A DNA stretch of 64,000 bases, taken from NCBI GenBank assembly GCA_021777755.1, contig JAJYDE010000009.1:1-64000 (forward strand), written 5' to 3'. A program made the position numbers and the translations under genes. This document shows, in pieces, positions 46,906 through 56,573 of the stretch (within the stretch, counting starts at the first letter, position 1; each line of letters begins with the position of its first letter). Under the pieces are notes generated by a model. That model worked only from the letters and a program-made list of their open reading frames with translations. It searched no databases and had not been told where the DNA came from. The DNA is from Deltaproteobacteria bacterium (GTDB lineage: Bacteria; Desulfobacterota; Syntrophobacteria; Syntrophobacterales; Syntrophobacteraceae).

Positions 46906-46909
46906 CGGG

Positions 46910-48514
46910 TTATCCTCCTTGTTGCCGTACATTTTCCGGCTGATGCACACCATGACCGCCCGGAGCTTTTTTGAAGCACAGCGGCCCAAACAGCCTGTAT
47001 GTTATTATGCAAAGCGTCACAAAAACACAAAACCAGGCAAAAAGATCACCGTATTTAACATAAAAAGAAAGATAAGACATCGGATAAAGGGCGCAGGTGA
47101 GAAAGCCTCGCTTGTCAAGCGGCAGGCTGGCGCATGTGCGCCCGGTGGCGTCGATCAGGGCGCTTATACCGGTGTTTGCGGCCCGCGCCAGGGGGACCCG
47201 GCACTCTATGGCACGCCAGCGGGAGATTTCGAACTCCTGGTAGGGGCCGGAAGTGTCGCCGTACCAGGCGTCATTGGTGATGTTTATGAGCAGTTGGGCG
47301 CCTCTTCGAACGCTTTGCCGGGCGATCCGGGGGAAAATGTCCTCATAGCAGATCAGCACCCCCATCGGCAGGCCTTTCAAATTGAGGGGCCCGGGATTTT
47401 TCCCCGGGACAAAGTCCACCGGGCCCACGGAAGCGTTTTGAACGAAGTGGAACAAGCTCACCCAGGGCACATATTCGCCGAAGGGCACCAGGTGCTGCTT
47501 GGCATAGGAGCCGAGAAATTTCGCCCCGCCGTCGAGCAAACAGGCATTGTTTAGCAAATGGAGCCTGCCGCCGGAAGGGGCCACGCCAAGGGTTCCGAAG
47601 AGCAACGGCACGCCGTTGCTCTTTACGATCCGGTCGACTTTGCCGCTGAGTCCATGGTTCAAACCGTAATAGAAAGGCATGGCGGATTCGGGCCACACGA
47701 TGATATCGGGAACGGGTTTGGCCTTTGCGGCCTCCGTGCTAAGGCGGCCATAAATATCGATTGTTTTATTCAGTACCGTCCGGTCCCACTTTTCATCCTG
47801 GGAGATATTTCCCTGCACGACCGAAACGTTTACCGCGGTCCGCAGATGTTGCATGGCTTCCAGGCGCCCGGAACGCCAAAACCCGTAGACCAGCACGCAG
47901 AGGATCAAAGCCGCCAGGACCGCCGGGCCGCCACGGCGGCAAAAATGTGCGCCAAAGCCAGCCGTGACGGTGCTGCCAAGCACCACGAGCCAGCTCACTC
48001 CGTAGACCCCGGTTATATCGGCAACCTGTATGAGGTGAATCAGAGGCGTCTGGGTGTAGCCCAGATTTGCCCAGGGAAACCCGGAGATCATGAAGGCTCT
48101 GAGCCACTCGAGGCTGACCCACACGAAGGGCAGTCCGAAGACATAGAGCCGCGGGGAAGAATCGAGTTTTCGGGCGACAAGAGCAAACACCGCCTGATAG
48201 ACGCCCATTGTCAGGCAAAGCAGCAGGAGAATCAGACCGGAGAGGGCAAGGGAGAAGCCGCCGAAATGATAGACCGCGTAGTCGATCCAGTAAAGAGAGG
48301 TGAGCGAATGGACAAACCCGCAGAGGTAGCCGAGCGCGAAGGCCTGTTTGCCGCTCCCGCCCCGAATAGCCAGGAGCAGGGGCACCAAGGCCACCCAGGC
48401 CAGGTAGAACATGGCGGGCTTGGGAAAGCCGGCCGAGAGCATTAATCCGCTAAGCAGCGAGAGCAATATGGCGCACATGCTTTTAAACGGGATACCACAC
48501 CGGGGGTTCATCAA
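46910..48514 (-). CDS. lnt: apolipoprotein N-acyltransferase
   Basis: A 534-aa inner-membrane enzyme that adds the third acyl chain to lipoproteins. About six to eight N-terminal hydrophobic segments precede a periplasmic nitrilase-like domain with catalytic Glu in WPESAMPF, Lys in AKQHLVPFGEY and Cys in LICYEDIFP, then a C-terminal transmembrane segment. The gene lies between a CorC-like gene (12 bases away) and prfB. Confidence 0.92.
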   Translation of the reverse strand: MMNPRCGIPFKSMCAILLSLLSGLMLSAGFPKPAMFYLAWVALVPLLLAIRGGSGKQAFALGYLCGFVHSLTSLYWIDYAVYHFGGFSLALSGLILLLLCLTMGVYQAVFALVARKLDSSPRLYVFGLPFVWVSLEWLRAFMISGFPWANLGYTQTPLIHLIQVADITGVYGVSWLVVLGSTVTAGFGAHFCRRGGPAVLAALILCVLVYGFWRSGRLEAMQHLRTAVNVSVVQGNISQDEKWDRTVLNKTIDIYGRLSTEAAKAKPVPDIIVWPESAMPFYYGLNHGLSGKVDRIVKSNGVPLLFGTLGVAPSGGRLHLLNNACLLDGGAKFLGSYAKQHLVPFGEYVPWVSLFHFVQNASVGPVDFVPGKNPGPLNLKGLPMGVLICYEDIFPRIARQSVRRGAQLLINITNDAWYGDTSGPYQEFEISRWRAIECRVPLARAANTGISALIDATGRTCASLPLDKRGFLTCALYPMSYLSFYVKYGDLFAWFCVFVTLCIITYRLFGPLCFKKAPGGHGVHQPENVRQQGG

Positions 48515-48525
48515 TTTGCGATCTA

Positions 48526-49428
48526 CTAGCGTGGCTCTTTTCCGGAAGACACATCATGATTTTCCGCACCCGGTTTTCGGATGCGCACCCGGTCGATCTT
48601 TCTGCTCGTTGCGGCTTCGATCAAAAACTCCATCCCCTCGTAGAAAACCTTTTCGTTTACCTCGGGCACTTTGCCTATGAGGCTGATGATAAAGCCGCCA
48701 ACGGATTCGAAGTCCCCCTCGGGCAAATCCACCTGGAGAAAATCTTCAAGTTTTTCGACATCGAGGCGGGCATTGACGGAAATCGAACCGTCCTCGTGTT
48801 CTATGATAAATTTCTGCTCGGCATCGTATTCGTCCATCACTTCTCCAATGATTTCCTCGATGATGTCTTCCAGGGTCAGAATACCCGCGGTTCCGCCATA
48901 CTCGTCGATCACAACGGCCATATGAGACTTGTTGTCCCGGAAATCCTTCAGGACCTCGCTGATTTTTTTGGTCTCGGGGATAAAATAGGGAGGCCTCACC
49001 ACGCCGCGAATGGGCATATCCTCGGAATGCCAGAAGCCGAGGAGGTCCTTGGCGTGAAGGGTTCCGATGATGTTATCGATGTTGTCCTGGAAGATGGGAA
49101 TCCTGGAATGTCCGCTCTCTATAATGGTTTTGATCATTTCGGAGAGTTTGGTGTCGGCTTCGGCATAGACCGTATCGGTGCGCGGAACCATGATCTCCCT
49201 GGCGATGGTGTCTCGAAAGGAAAAGATCCCCTGGATCATCTCCCCTTCATCTTCGGAGATCAGCCCGCGCTGTTCTCCTTCGTCAATCAACTGCTGTATT
49301 TCTTTTTCGACGTCATCGGCGTTTTCAACACCGGCAAGCCGTCGGAAGCACATTCTTAGCCAATTTTGAATTCCCTTGGCTGTCGGATCTTCCAATTTGG
49401 ATTCACTTTCCTTTACGTGAAAAAACAA
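48526..49428 (-). CDS. CBS-domain/CorC-HlyC family protein
   Basis: A 300-aa cytoplasmic protein of the CorC/HlyC family. Two CBS domains (about 65-185: VPRTDTVYAEADTKLSEMI, SHMAVVIDEYGGTAGILTLEDIIEEIIGE) precede the CorC_HlyC domain with the FESVGGFIISLIG and RKIDRVRIRKP segments. Family members modulate Mg/Co transport. It has no transmembrane DUF21 domain, so it is the short CorC type. Often adjacent to lnt, as here. Confidence 0.9.
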   Translation of the reverse strand: MFFHVKESESKLEDPTAKGIQNWLRMCFRRLAGVENADDVEKEIQQLIDEGEQRGLISEDEGEMIQGIFSFRDTIAREIMVPRTDTVYAEADTKLSEMIKTIIESGHSRIPIFQDNIDNIIGTLHAKDLLGFWHSEDMPIRGVVRPPYFIPETKKISEVLKDFRDNKSHMAVVIDEYGGTAGILTLEDIIEEIIGEVMDEYDAEQKFIIEHEDGSISVNARLDVEKLEDFLQVDLPEGDFESVGGFIISLIGKVPEVNEKVFYEGMEFLIEAATSRKIDRVRIRKPGAENHDVSSGKEPR

Positions 49429-49457
49429 TGGGCAAACCGATGCCCGGCCATGACCGA

Positions 49458-49491
49458 TCTCCGGGGCAAGTAGAGCAACGAGCCCCGGAGA
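49458..49491. repeat. perfect 10-bp inverted repeat upstream of the CorC-like gene
   Basis: TCTCCGGGGC (49458-49467) and its complement (49482-49491) enclose 14 bases, 29 bases upstream of the CorC-like start on the minus strand. No T-run follows on either strand, so it is not a simple terminator; it could be an operator or mRNA leader hairpin. Confidence 0.5.
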
Positions 49492-49669
49492 ACCACAAGT
49501 CTAACAAGCAGGTCCTTTATTGTCTACGAAAAATTGGGCGGCAAATGAGCCGACTATTGATAATAACAATCAGTTGTGGTTTTATAAACAGTTTATAAAT
49601 CATCTATTTCAGGGCCGCTTTCGGGGCCTTTCCGGACAAACCTGGACAGCCACGGGAATTTTTTGAGCA

Positions 49670-50698
49670 ATGCAAAATAGACGCAGGTTACCCGCCGAGT
49701 GGGAAGAGCAGGACGGGGTGCTCATGGCATGGCCCCACGAAAACACCGAATGGATCAATCTCGATGCGGTGCAAGAGGTTACAATCGAGATTGCAAAGCG
49801 AATAACGCTTTCCCAACAGCTGCTGCTGGCAGCTCCGAGCGTGGAAGAGGCCCGCGAGCGTTTTGCGGCCGCCGGGGCGCCACTGGAGCGGATTCGACTC
49901 TTCGAAATCGAAACCAACGACACCTGGGCAAGGGACTTTGGCCCCATTACGGTGGTTGAAGAGGGGCTGCCGGTTTTGCTCGATTTCGGCTTCAACGGCT
50001 GGGGGCTAAAATTCAGAGCCGATCTGGACAACCAGATAACCCGCCGGCTGGCCGCCCAGGGCGCTTTTGGCAAAACCCGCATGGAGACCAAAGGGATTGT
50101 GTTGGAAGGAGGAAGCATTGAATCCGACGGCCAGGGGACAATACTTACCACCTCCGCCTGTCTTCTAAGCCCCAACCGCAATCCCCATTTATCCCGGGGC
50201 GCGGTGGAAGAGTTATTCCTGCGCGAGTTCGGGGCAAGACGGGTGCTTTGGCTGGAAAACGGCCGGATCCGCGGAGACGACACCGACTCGCACGTGGACA
50301 CTCTGGCCAGGCTCTGCCCCGACGGGGTCATTGTTTACACGACCTGCGCGGATCCGAAGGACGAACACTACGACCCGCTTCGAAAAATGGAGGAGGAGAT
50401 CCGCGAGCTTCGCACGGCGCAGGGCAAGCCCTACCGACTCCTGGGGCTGCCGCTACCCGAGGCGATCTACGACGAAGAGGACCGAAGGCTTGCGGCAACT
50501 TATGCAAACTTTCTGGTCATAAACGACGCGGTGCTCGTTCCGCTCTACGGGGGGCACGGAGACCGCACGGCCCTGGAGGTGATCGGGCTGGCCTTTCCGG
50601 GCCGACGCATAGAAGGCGTTGACTGCCTTCCGCTTCTTAGCGGCAACGGATCGCTCCACTGCATCACCATGCAGTTGCCAAAGGGAGTAACGGGATGA
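49670..50698 (+). CDS. aguA: agmatine deiminase
   Basis: A 342-aa member of the peptidyl-arginine-deiminase family that turns agmatine into N-carbamoylputrescine and ammonia. Motifs: WPHENTEWINLDAVQ, ETNDTWARDFGPI, GGSIESDGQGTILTT, HVDTLARLCPDGVI and the catalytic Cys in LSGNGSLHCITMQ. Its stop overlaps the next start as ATGA. First gene of an aguA-aguB polyamine unit. Confidence 0.95.
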   Translation: MQNRRRLPAEWEEQDGVLMAWPHENTEWINLDAVQEVTIEIAKRITLSQQLLLAAPSVEEARERFAAAGAPLERIRLFEIETNDTWARDFGPITVVEEGLPVLLDFGFNGWGLKFRADLDNQITRRLAAQGAFGKTRMETKGIVLEGGSIESDGQGTILTTSACLLSPNRNPHLSRGAVEELFLREFGARRVLWLENGRIRGDDTDSHVDTLARLCPDGVIVYTTCADPKDEHYDPLRKMEEEIRELRTAQGKPYRLLGLPLPEAIYDEEDRRLAATYANFLVINDAVLVPLYGGHGDRTALEVIGLAFPGRRIEGVDCLPLLSGNGSLHCITMQLPKGVTG

Positions 50699-51579
50699 AA
50701 AAACTGGTCGCGGGGCTTGTCCAGCAGAGTTGCACGGCGGATCGAGCCGCCAATATGGAAAAGAGCGCGGCCTTAATCGAAGAGGCGGCGCGTCGGGGCA
50801 CCCAACTGGTCTTGCTGCAGGAACTGCACACAGCCCCCTATTTTTGTCAGACCGAAGACCCTGCGAACTTCGATCTGGCCGAGCCCGTCCCGGGGCCTTC
50901 GACCGAGGCCTTCAGCGCCCTTGCCGCGCGTTTCAAGATGGTCATCGTCGCCTCCCTTTTCGAGATGCGCGCCCCCGGTTTGTACCACAACACGGCGGTC
51001 GTTTTCGACCGGGACGGCTCGATGGCCGGAAAATACCGCAAGATGCACATTCCCGACGATCCGGGCTTCTATGAGAAGTACTACTTCACTCCGGGCGACC
51101 TGGGATTTGGCCCCATATCCACATCGCTAGGAAAGCTCGGAGTGCTCGTGTGCTGGGACCAGTGGTACCCGGAAGCGGCGAGGCTGATGGCTCTTTCGGG
51201 CGCAGATCTTCTTTTGTATCCAACCGCAATCGGCTGGGGCACAAGCGAGCCCGATTGCGAGCGCGCGCTGATGCTCGAAGCATGGTTGACCATCCAGAGG
51301 TCTCATGCCATCGCAAACGGCCTGCCGGTCATCTGCGCCAACAGGGTGGGCTTCGAACCGGAACTTGAGGGTGCGCAGCGGGGAATCGTATTCTGGGGCA
51401 ACAGTTTCATCGCGGGCCCGCAGGGGGAGCTGCTGGCCAGGGCCGGTGCGAGCGCCGAGGAGGTGCTGAGCACGCCCGTCGATATGACGAGGACCCAAAC
51501 TGTTCGACGCAACTGGCCTTTTTTGCGAGATCGCCGCATCGACGCCTACAGCGACCTGCTGCGCCGCTACCGCGATTAG
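50695..51579 (+). CDS. aguB: N-carbamoylputrescine amidase
   Basis: A 294-aa nitrilase-superfamily enzyme that hydrolyses N-carbamoylputrescine to putrescine, CO2 and ammonia. The Glu-Lys-Cys triad is in LLQELHTAPYF, KYRKMHIPDDP and GVLVCWDQWYPEAARLMAL. It is overlapped with aguA, so together they form putrescine from agmatine. Arginine decarboxylase, which would supply agmatine, is not in this window. Confidence 0.95.
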   Translation: MKKLVAGLVQQSCTADRAANMEKSAALIEEAARRGTQLVLLQELHTAPYFCQTEDPANFDLAEPVPGPSTEAFSALAARFKMVIVASLFEMRAPGLYHNTAVVFDRDGSMAGKYRKMHIPDDPGFYEKYYFTPGDLGFGPISTSLGKLGVLVCWDQWYPEAARLMALSGADLLLYPTAIGWGTSEPDCERALMLEAWLTIQRSHAIANGLPVICANRVGFEPELEGAQRGIVFWGNSFIAGPQGELLARAGASAEEVLSTPVDMTRTQTVRRNWPFLRDRRIDAYSDLLRRYRD

Positions 51580-51582
51580 AAC

Positions 51583-51619
51583 AAAAAAAAAGGGGCAGCG
51601 ACCGCAAGGCCCTTACCCC
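51583..51619 (-). terminator. intrinsic terminator for speD
   Basis: Read on the minus strand, GGGG and CCCC arms (with inner GGCC/GGTC pairing) are followed by TTTTTTTTT. It lies between aguB and speD, which converge. The stem is imperfect. Confidence 0.55.
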
Positions 51620-51647
51620 CTCCATTTTATCCCATCAAGTGACGATA

Positions 51648-52088
51648 CTAATGGCGTTGCCTGAGCATCCTGTCCATTCTCACCACCTGGGCCGATTCAC
51701 GGATGGTATTGGGAAACTCCTGGCCCCTGTCCAGAACCTTGGCTTCATACTTTTTAATGTCGAAATATCCCTTTATCGTCTTGACCGCGATTTCCGTATC
51801 GAAGGGCTTGCACGAGAACATATCAACACTCAGGTACTGTTTGTCCGGAAACGTATGGATACTGATATGGCTTTCCGCAATGAGAACAAAACCTGACACC
51901 CCCCAGTCTTCCGGGACCACCCCGTTATACTTGAATACGTAGGGCGGCATGATCTTGGTCATGTCCATTTGAGAAGGGCAATTGTCGAGAAAATTGTAGA
52001 TTTTACTTATGTCTTGCAGCGAAGCACTGTCACAACCGTACCCATCCAAAATCAAATGGACCCCGAAACCGAATTCAGGTTTGCCCAT
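51648..52088 (-). CDS. speD: S-adenosylmethionine decarboxylase proenzyme
   Basis: A 146-aa AdoMet decarboxylase, prokaryotic class 1B, making decarboxylated AdoMet for spermidine synthesis. The self-cleavage site is the AESHISIHTFPD segment, where Ser becomes the pyruvoyl group; DMFSC is another family mark. The ATG at 52088 (MGKPEFGFG) has a GGGGAGG site; a GTG three codons upstream is possible. It converges with aguAB. No aminopropyltransferase (SpeE) or carboxyspermidine enzyme is seen in the window. Confidence 0.93.
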   Translation of the reverse strand: MGKPEFGFGVHLILDGYGCDSASLQDISKIYNFLDNCPSQMDMTKIMPPYVFKYNGVVPEDWGVSGFVLIAESHISIHTFPDKQYLSVDMFSCKPFDTEIAVKTIKGYFDIKKYEAKVLDRGQEFPNTIRESAQVVRMDRMLRQRH

Positions 52089-52528
52089 AGAAGTCACCTC
52101 CCCTTCTGAGAACCCGAAGTTCTCTTTACAAATATAGCGAAACTATTTGCCGCCCGTTGCCGGAGATGCCACTGTGAGCCATTCTGAAAGCGCTGTTCGG
52201 GTGGAAGCGTTTCAGCCATCCAAAGATGGGCTCAGCTCTGCCAGATTTAAGAGCGGACTTAATGCCACATCATAAAGTGGTCTCGCATACGAGTTAACGC
52301 CAAAAATGGAGCCACAGGGAACAGCAATCGCCTCAAGCCGAAGGTTCAAAGGCCGTGCCCAACGAGCCCCATTCCACAGCCAGACATGGTATATCTGACT
52401 AATCCAACAATTTTGACTACTTAATGCAAAGGCGCCATGACCTTCGCAATCAGCCCTATATAAAGTACGCACCGGGGGGTGTCAAGAGATTTAATTAAAC
52501 GAGCGTCCATTTTTGGCCGCTCCGTCCA
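52089..52528. other. gene-free stretch
   Basis: No supported gene; a minus-strand open frame at 52212-52472 lacks family character and a ribosome-binding site. The speD leader lies at its left end. No riboswitch-like structure was recognised. Confidence 0.45.
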
Positions 52529-53446
52529 TCAGATCGAAACAGGATCCATGTACACGCGGTCCTCGCCGGGGTTCTTTTTTGCCGCATAAAGCGCATTGTC
52601 GGCCCGGGTTATCATGTCTTCGATATCCTGATCCACCGAACCCGGGGTTTCGATGAACCTGGCCACGCCGATCGAAAGGCCGGCGGGTTTCAGAGCCAAA
52701 AGATCAAATTTCCAGCAGATACGCTGTGCGACACCCCGGGCCTGATCGACGGGCAGGTGCGGGAGAAGCATTACGAATTCGTCGCCGCCATAGCGATAGA
52801 CGGTGTCGATATTTTCCCGGATCGAGTTTGTGAGAAGCTCGGCCGCCTTTATAAGCAACCTGTCGCCGGCCGGATGGCCGTGCATGTCGTTATATTTTTT
52901 GAACCTGTCGATATCCATGAAGAAGAGGAACAGCGGATGGTGGTAGCGAACCGCGCGCATGGCTTCGCGGCGGACGGTTTCCTCAAAGTGGCGTCGATTG
53001 GAAAGGGAGGTCAGGGGGTCGTGAACGGCCAGTCTTTCGAGTTGCTCGCGCAACCCCCTTTCTCTTATCAGCCGGTTGAGCTTGGCTTCCAATTCATTGA
53101 GGGAAAAGGGTTTGGTAATGAAATCCGAGGCGCCGGCCTCGACCACCTCGGTATACTTGTACCTCATCACATGGCCCGTTATGGCGATCACATCGATGTT
53201 GGCATAGTCGGAGACGATGTGCTCCATCAACTCCATTCCGTCCATTCGAGGCATATCCATATCCGTAATGACCATGGTGAAATTCCGGTCCGCGAGTTTT
53301 TCGAGCGCGGCTTTGCCGTCGCTCGCGCTCTGGACCGTGTGTCCCCAGGCGGTGAGGGCATCGGTTAGAATTTCGCAGGCCTGCGGCTCGTCATCGACCA
53401 CGAGGATATTCTGAGAAGGGACTGCGCCTTTTTGCGCTGAATCCAT
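52529..53446 (-). CDS. response regulator with GGDEF domain
   Basis: A 305-aa regulator that makes cyclic di-GMP. The receiver domain (about 14-125) has the acidic VVDDE, phosphorylated Asp in VITDMDMPRMDG, and Lys in FITKPFSLNE; the GGDEF domain follows with DPLTSLSNRRHFEE, DIDRFKKYND and the active YGGDEFVMLLP. The ATG at 53446 is preferred to a longer frame. It lies divergent to nadK. The cognate kinase is not adjacent. Confidence 0.93.
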   Translation of the reverse strand: MDSAQKGAVPSQNILVVDDEPQACEILTDALTAWGHTVQSASDGKAALEKLADRNFTMVITDMDMPRMDGMELMEHIVSDYANIDVIAITGHVMRYKYTEVVEAGASDFITKPFSLNELEAKLNRLIRERGLREQLERLAVHDPLTSLSNRRHFEETVRREAMRAVRYHHPLFLFFMDIDRFKKYNDMHGHPAGDRLLIKAAELLTNSIRENIDTVYRYGGDEFVMLLPHLPVDQARGVAQRICWKFDLLALKPAGLSIGVARFIETPGSVDQDIEDMITRADNALYAAKKNPGEDRVYMDPVSI

Positions 53447-53634
53447 CGGCCACCTCCGCACCACCCACCGGGGCACCCCGAGCGCGCGGCAAAACTCTTG
53501 ACTGATCAACAATTACGGCCTATAGGCAACCTAAGGCTCCGTACCGATGCAGGTTAGAGCAACAGGAGAATTTTGACAAATATTTTTATATAATCCGAAC
53601 ATCTGCCTGCGGATTTCCATTTTGGAGGATTTCG

Positions 53635-54486
53635 ATGCGCCACGTATCGCTCATATACAAGCGGATGCGTCCGGAAGCCGCCAGGCTTGCCCACCAGATC
53701 GCAGAATGGTTCCAGAGGCGAAAAATTCAGGTCTTTATCGTGGAAAATATCGACAATTCCGGGGTATGCCGTTCCTATGAAAAAATCGACATCCCCTCTG
53801 AAACCGAAGCCGTGGTGGTGGTTGGCGGAGACGGGACTTTCCTGAGCGTGGCCCGTTTCATAGAGGAAAGGGCGATTCCGATCATAGGCGTCAACCTGGG
53901 TGGGCTGGGTTTTTTAACCGAAATCAATGCCGAAACCTGCTTTGCCGAATTCGAAAAAATACTGGCGGGAGATTTCGAAATAGAGGAACGAATGGCTCTG
54001 CGGGTATCGGTACGCCGGGGCGACCAGGAGATTTTCAGCCACCGGGTTTTAAACGACGCGGTCATAAACAAAGCCGCCCTTGCCCGCATCATCGATCTTC
54101 ACGCCACCATAAACGGCCATTTTCTGACCCACTACCGTGGCGACGGCCTTATAATCTGCACCCCCACGGGCTCGACCGCCTACAACGTCTCCGCGGGGGG
54201 GCCAATAATTTTCCCGACCGCCCGAGTTGTCATTTTGACACCGATTTGCCCTTTTACCCTGGCCAACAGGGCGATCGTTTTCCCGGCGGAGGTGATGGTA
54301 TCGGTTGAAGTGGCCGAGCCGGCAAGCGATGTGACCCTCACCTGCGACGGCCAGGTGGGATGTCCCATAAGGGACCTGGACCAGGTGAACGTGACCGCGG
54401 CGCCCAACCCCCTGCGCCTGATCAAGACCTCGGGCGTAAATCACTTCGATATCTTGAGAACCAAGCTCAAATGGGGCCAGCAATAA
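53635..54486 (+). CDS. nadK: NAD kinase
   Basis: A 283-aa ATP-NAD kinase that makes NADP. The GGDGT motif is in VVVGGDGTFLSVARF, followed by INLGGLGFLTE; the substrate-binding DGLIICTPTGSTAYNVSAGGP and the later TCDGQVGCPIRD segment are seen. It starts after a GGAGG site. It converges with the CoxE-like gene about 24 bases on. Confidence 0.96.
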   Translation: MRHVSLIYKRMRPEAARLAHQIAEWFQRRKIQVFIVENIDNSGVCRSYEKIDIPSETEAVVVVGGDGTFLSVARFIEERAIPIIGVNLGGLGFLTEINAETCFAEFEKILAGDFEIEERMALRVSVRRGDQEIFSHRVLNDAVINKAALARIIDLHATINGHFLTHYRGDGLIICTPTGSTAYNVSAGGPIIFPTARVVILTPICPFTLANRAIVFPAEVMVSVEVAEPASDVTLTCDGQVGCPIRDLDQVNVTAAPNPLRLIKTSGVNHFDILRTKLKWGQQ

Positions 54487-54509
54487 AAGCCCTCCGAGTC
54501 GCGCTCATT

Positions 54510-55691
54510 TCAATATTCACCCCCGCTCAGGATTTGGACCCCGTTTTTGATACCGGCCAGGGTCAAATCTTCCATCGGGAAAATGCGGCCCACATGGGTG
54601 ATCGTTACGGACTCACCGGCCCAGTATTGCCTGGGAATGGGATTTAACCACACGCTTGCCGGGAATGCCGCCCGCAGTTGTTTCAACCACTCGATGCCCG
54701 GTCTTCGATCATGGGTGTGGGAGTAGAGGGAGCCGTTTGCGGCCATGAGTTCGGAGGGCGCCATGTTTGCATCGCCGATAACGATGAGATGGGTATCGGC
54801 GCCGCGCGATACGAGCGTTTCCCAGGCAACGGCCACCGTGCGCCGCATATCCTCGTAAACAGTCCCGTAGAGGCAGTTGTGAAAGTAGTAGTATTTGAGG
54901 TCCTTGAACCGGTCCCTCATTTTGCCGAAGACCTCTTTTACGAGCTGGAGGTGGGGTTCCATGGAATAGCCGCCGTTATCGAGGAGCACGACAAGCTTGA
55001 GGCGGTCTCTTAACTCCTTGGTGAACACCAGTTCGATTTCGCCCCCGTTTTTTGCCGTCCGGTGTATGGTCTCATCGATTTCCAGCTCCGTTTCCGGGCC
55101 GGCCCGCTTGAGGTTTTTGAGCGCGGCGAGCGCCTGCCCCACATTGGTGCCCGCGAGCGCTGATTTACCGCTATAGTTCATGTAGTTTCTTCTGTCGATA
55201 ACCTTCTGGGCCGTGCCGTGGAGGCCCTTGCCGTAGACCCGGACGCCGCCGCCCGAGGAGCCCGAGTGGCCGAATGGCGAGCGCCCCCCCGTGCCGATCC
55301 ACCTGTTGCCCCCGTGGTGCTCGCCTTCCTGTTTCAACATGGTTTCCCAAAAGCGCTTGAGCAACTCGTCGAGTTCGAAGGTTCGAAGTTCATCGAGAGA
55401 AATGGCCCCCTTTGCGACCTGCTCGCGCAACCACTCTTCGAAGGGCTTGCCGGCAAAGGTCTCCTCCCATTGCGGCATTTGCCCGGAGTCCTTTCCCAGA
55501 AAGAAGGCCGCAAAAACCCGCTCGAAGGCATCGTAGTGCTCGACTCTTTTTACGAAAACGAGCCGGGCGAGCAGGAAGAGCCGATCCAGATCGGGCGCCA
55601 GCCCCCTTCGGATGCCATCGTAGAACTCCAGCACATAGCGAACGCTTACAGGTATTTCAGCCTTGCGCAACTGTTGAATAAACGCGATCAC
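54510..55691 (-). CDS. CoxE-like von Willebrand factor A protein
   Basis: A 393-aa protein of the CoxE/VWA family. The N-terminal part resembles the CoxE helical region; the C-terminal half (about 215-390) is a VWA-like domain with the degenerate metal site LVVLLDNGGYSMEPHLQ and later LIVIGDANMAPSELM. It pairs with the MoxR ATPase upstream (51 bases away). Such MoxR-VWA pairs usually help metal insertion into, or maturation of, a client enzyme. No CO dehydrogenase (cox) genes are near. Confidence 0.85.
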   Translation of the reverse strand: MIAFIQQLRKAEIPVSVRYVLEFYDGIRRGLAPDLDRLFLLARLVFVKRVEHYDAFERVFAAFFLGKDSGQMPQWEETFAGKPFEEWLREQVAKGAISLDELRTFELDELLKRFWETMLKQEGEHHGGNRWIGTGGRSPFGHSGSSGGGVRVYGKGLHGTAQKVIDRRNYMNYSGKSALAGTNVGQALAALKNLKRAGPETELEIDETIHRTAKNGGEIELVFTKELRDRLKLVVLLDNGGYSMEPHLQLVKEVFGKMRDRFKDLKYYYFHNCLYGTVYEDMRRTVAVAWETLVSRGADTHLIVIGDANMAPSELMAANGSLYSHTHDRRPGIEWLKQLRAAFPASVWLNPIPRQYWAGESVTITHVGRIFPMEDLTLAGIKNGVQILSGGEY

Positions 55692-55742
55692 GAGCCACTC
55701 TCCGCGAGCCTTGAAGGCACCAGCCCGCCCAAAACGGGCGGC

Positions 55743-56573
55743 TTAGCGCCAGGGATTTCTTTGCCCCTGGCCTCTGAATTTCAACAAATCCTGGGAACGT
55801 TTGAGAAGCGTTCCAACATGGCGCAACGATCCGCCGGAACCCGGGGAGGTTTCGGCGCTCGATCGCAGGGCGCCGATCCAGTCGAGCAGCTCGGCGGTAG
55901 CGGGCGGTTTTTCAAAGCCCCCTTCCCGCAGGCGGTAGAACTCGGTGAGGCAGGCGTCAAGGAGCTGCCCGGAGATATCCGGAAAATGGAGCCGAACGAT
56001 AATGGCAATCTCTTCCGCCCCGGGAAAGGGGATGTAGTGGCAGAAGCAACGGCGCAGGAAGGGGTCTGAAAGCTCCCTTTTGGCATTGCTCGTAATTATG
56101 ATTACGGGCTTTTTGCAGGCTGAAACTTTATGATTGATCTCCCTTATGATGAAGGAGCCGTCTTCCAGAACGTCGAGAAGGTTATCTTGGGTGTCCGAAT
56201 CGGTCTTGTCTATCTCATCTATCAGAAGGACCCTTCTATCCTCGGCGAGAAACGCCCTGCCGATGGGGCCGAAGCGAAGGTAGTCCCAAATGTCGTTTAC
56301 GTTTCGGCCCGATTCCCCCGAGCCGAAGCGTGAATCGTTGAGCCTCAGCACCGCATCGTAGACATAGCAGAGTTCTTCCCCTTTGAAGGTCGACTTGCAG
56401 CGCGCCTCCTCCATGGTGACCCCGAAGGCCCCCGCAATTTCAAAAGCCAGCCGGGTTTTCCCGGTCCCCGCTTCCCCCATGAGAAGCAGAGGTTTTTCCA
56501 TCGCGATCGCAATGTTAACGATCTCTCCAAGTTCAGGGCCAAGGTAATAGTTCCGGGTACCTTCGAATTTCAT
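55743..56573 (-). CDS. MoxR-family AAA ATPase
   Basis: A 276-aa AAA+ ATPase. Walker A is in LLMGEAGTGKTRLAFEIA, Walker B in VLLIDEIDKTDSDTQDNLLDVLEDGSF, sensor I in IITSNAKRELSDPFLRRCF. The ATG at 56573 (MKFEGTRNYYLG) is chosen because the longer frame has no family character. It works with the CoxE-like partner downstream as a chaperone-type activator. Client unknown. Confidence 0.9.
   Translation of the reverse strand: MKFEGTRNYYLGPELGEIVNIAIAMEKPLLLMGEAGTGKTRLAFEIAGAFGVTMEEARCKSTFKGEELCYVYDAVLRLNDSRFGSGESGRNVNDIWDYLRFGPIGRAFLAEDRRVLLIDEIDKTDSDTQDNLLDVLEDGSFIIREINHKVSACKKPVIIITSNAKRELSDPFLRRCFCHYIPFPGAEEIAIIVRLHFPDISGQLLDACLTEFYRLREGGFEKPPATAELLDWIGALRSSAETSPGSGGSLRHVGTLLKRSQDLLKFRGQGQRNPWR

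Noticed and set aside
52212-52472. 86-aa minus-strand open frame
   Set aside because: No ribosome-binding site and no recognisable family.
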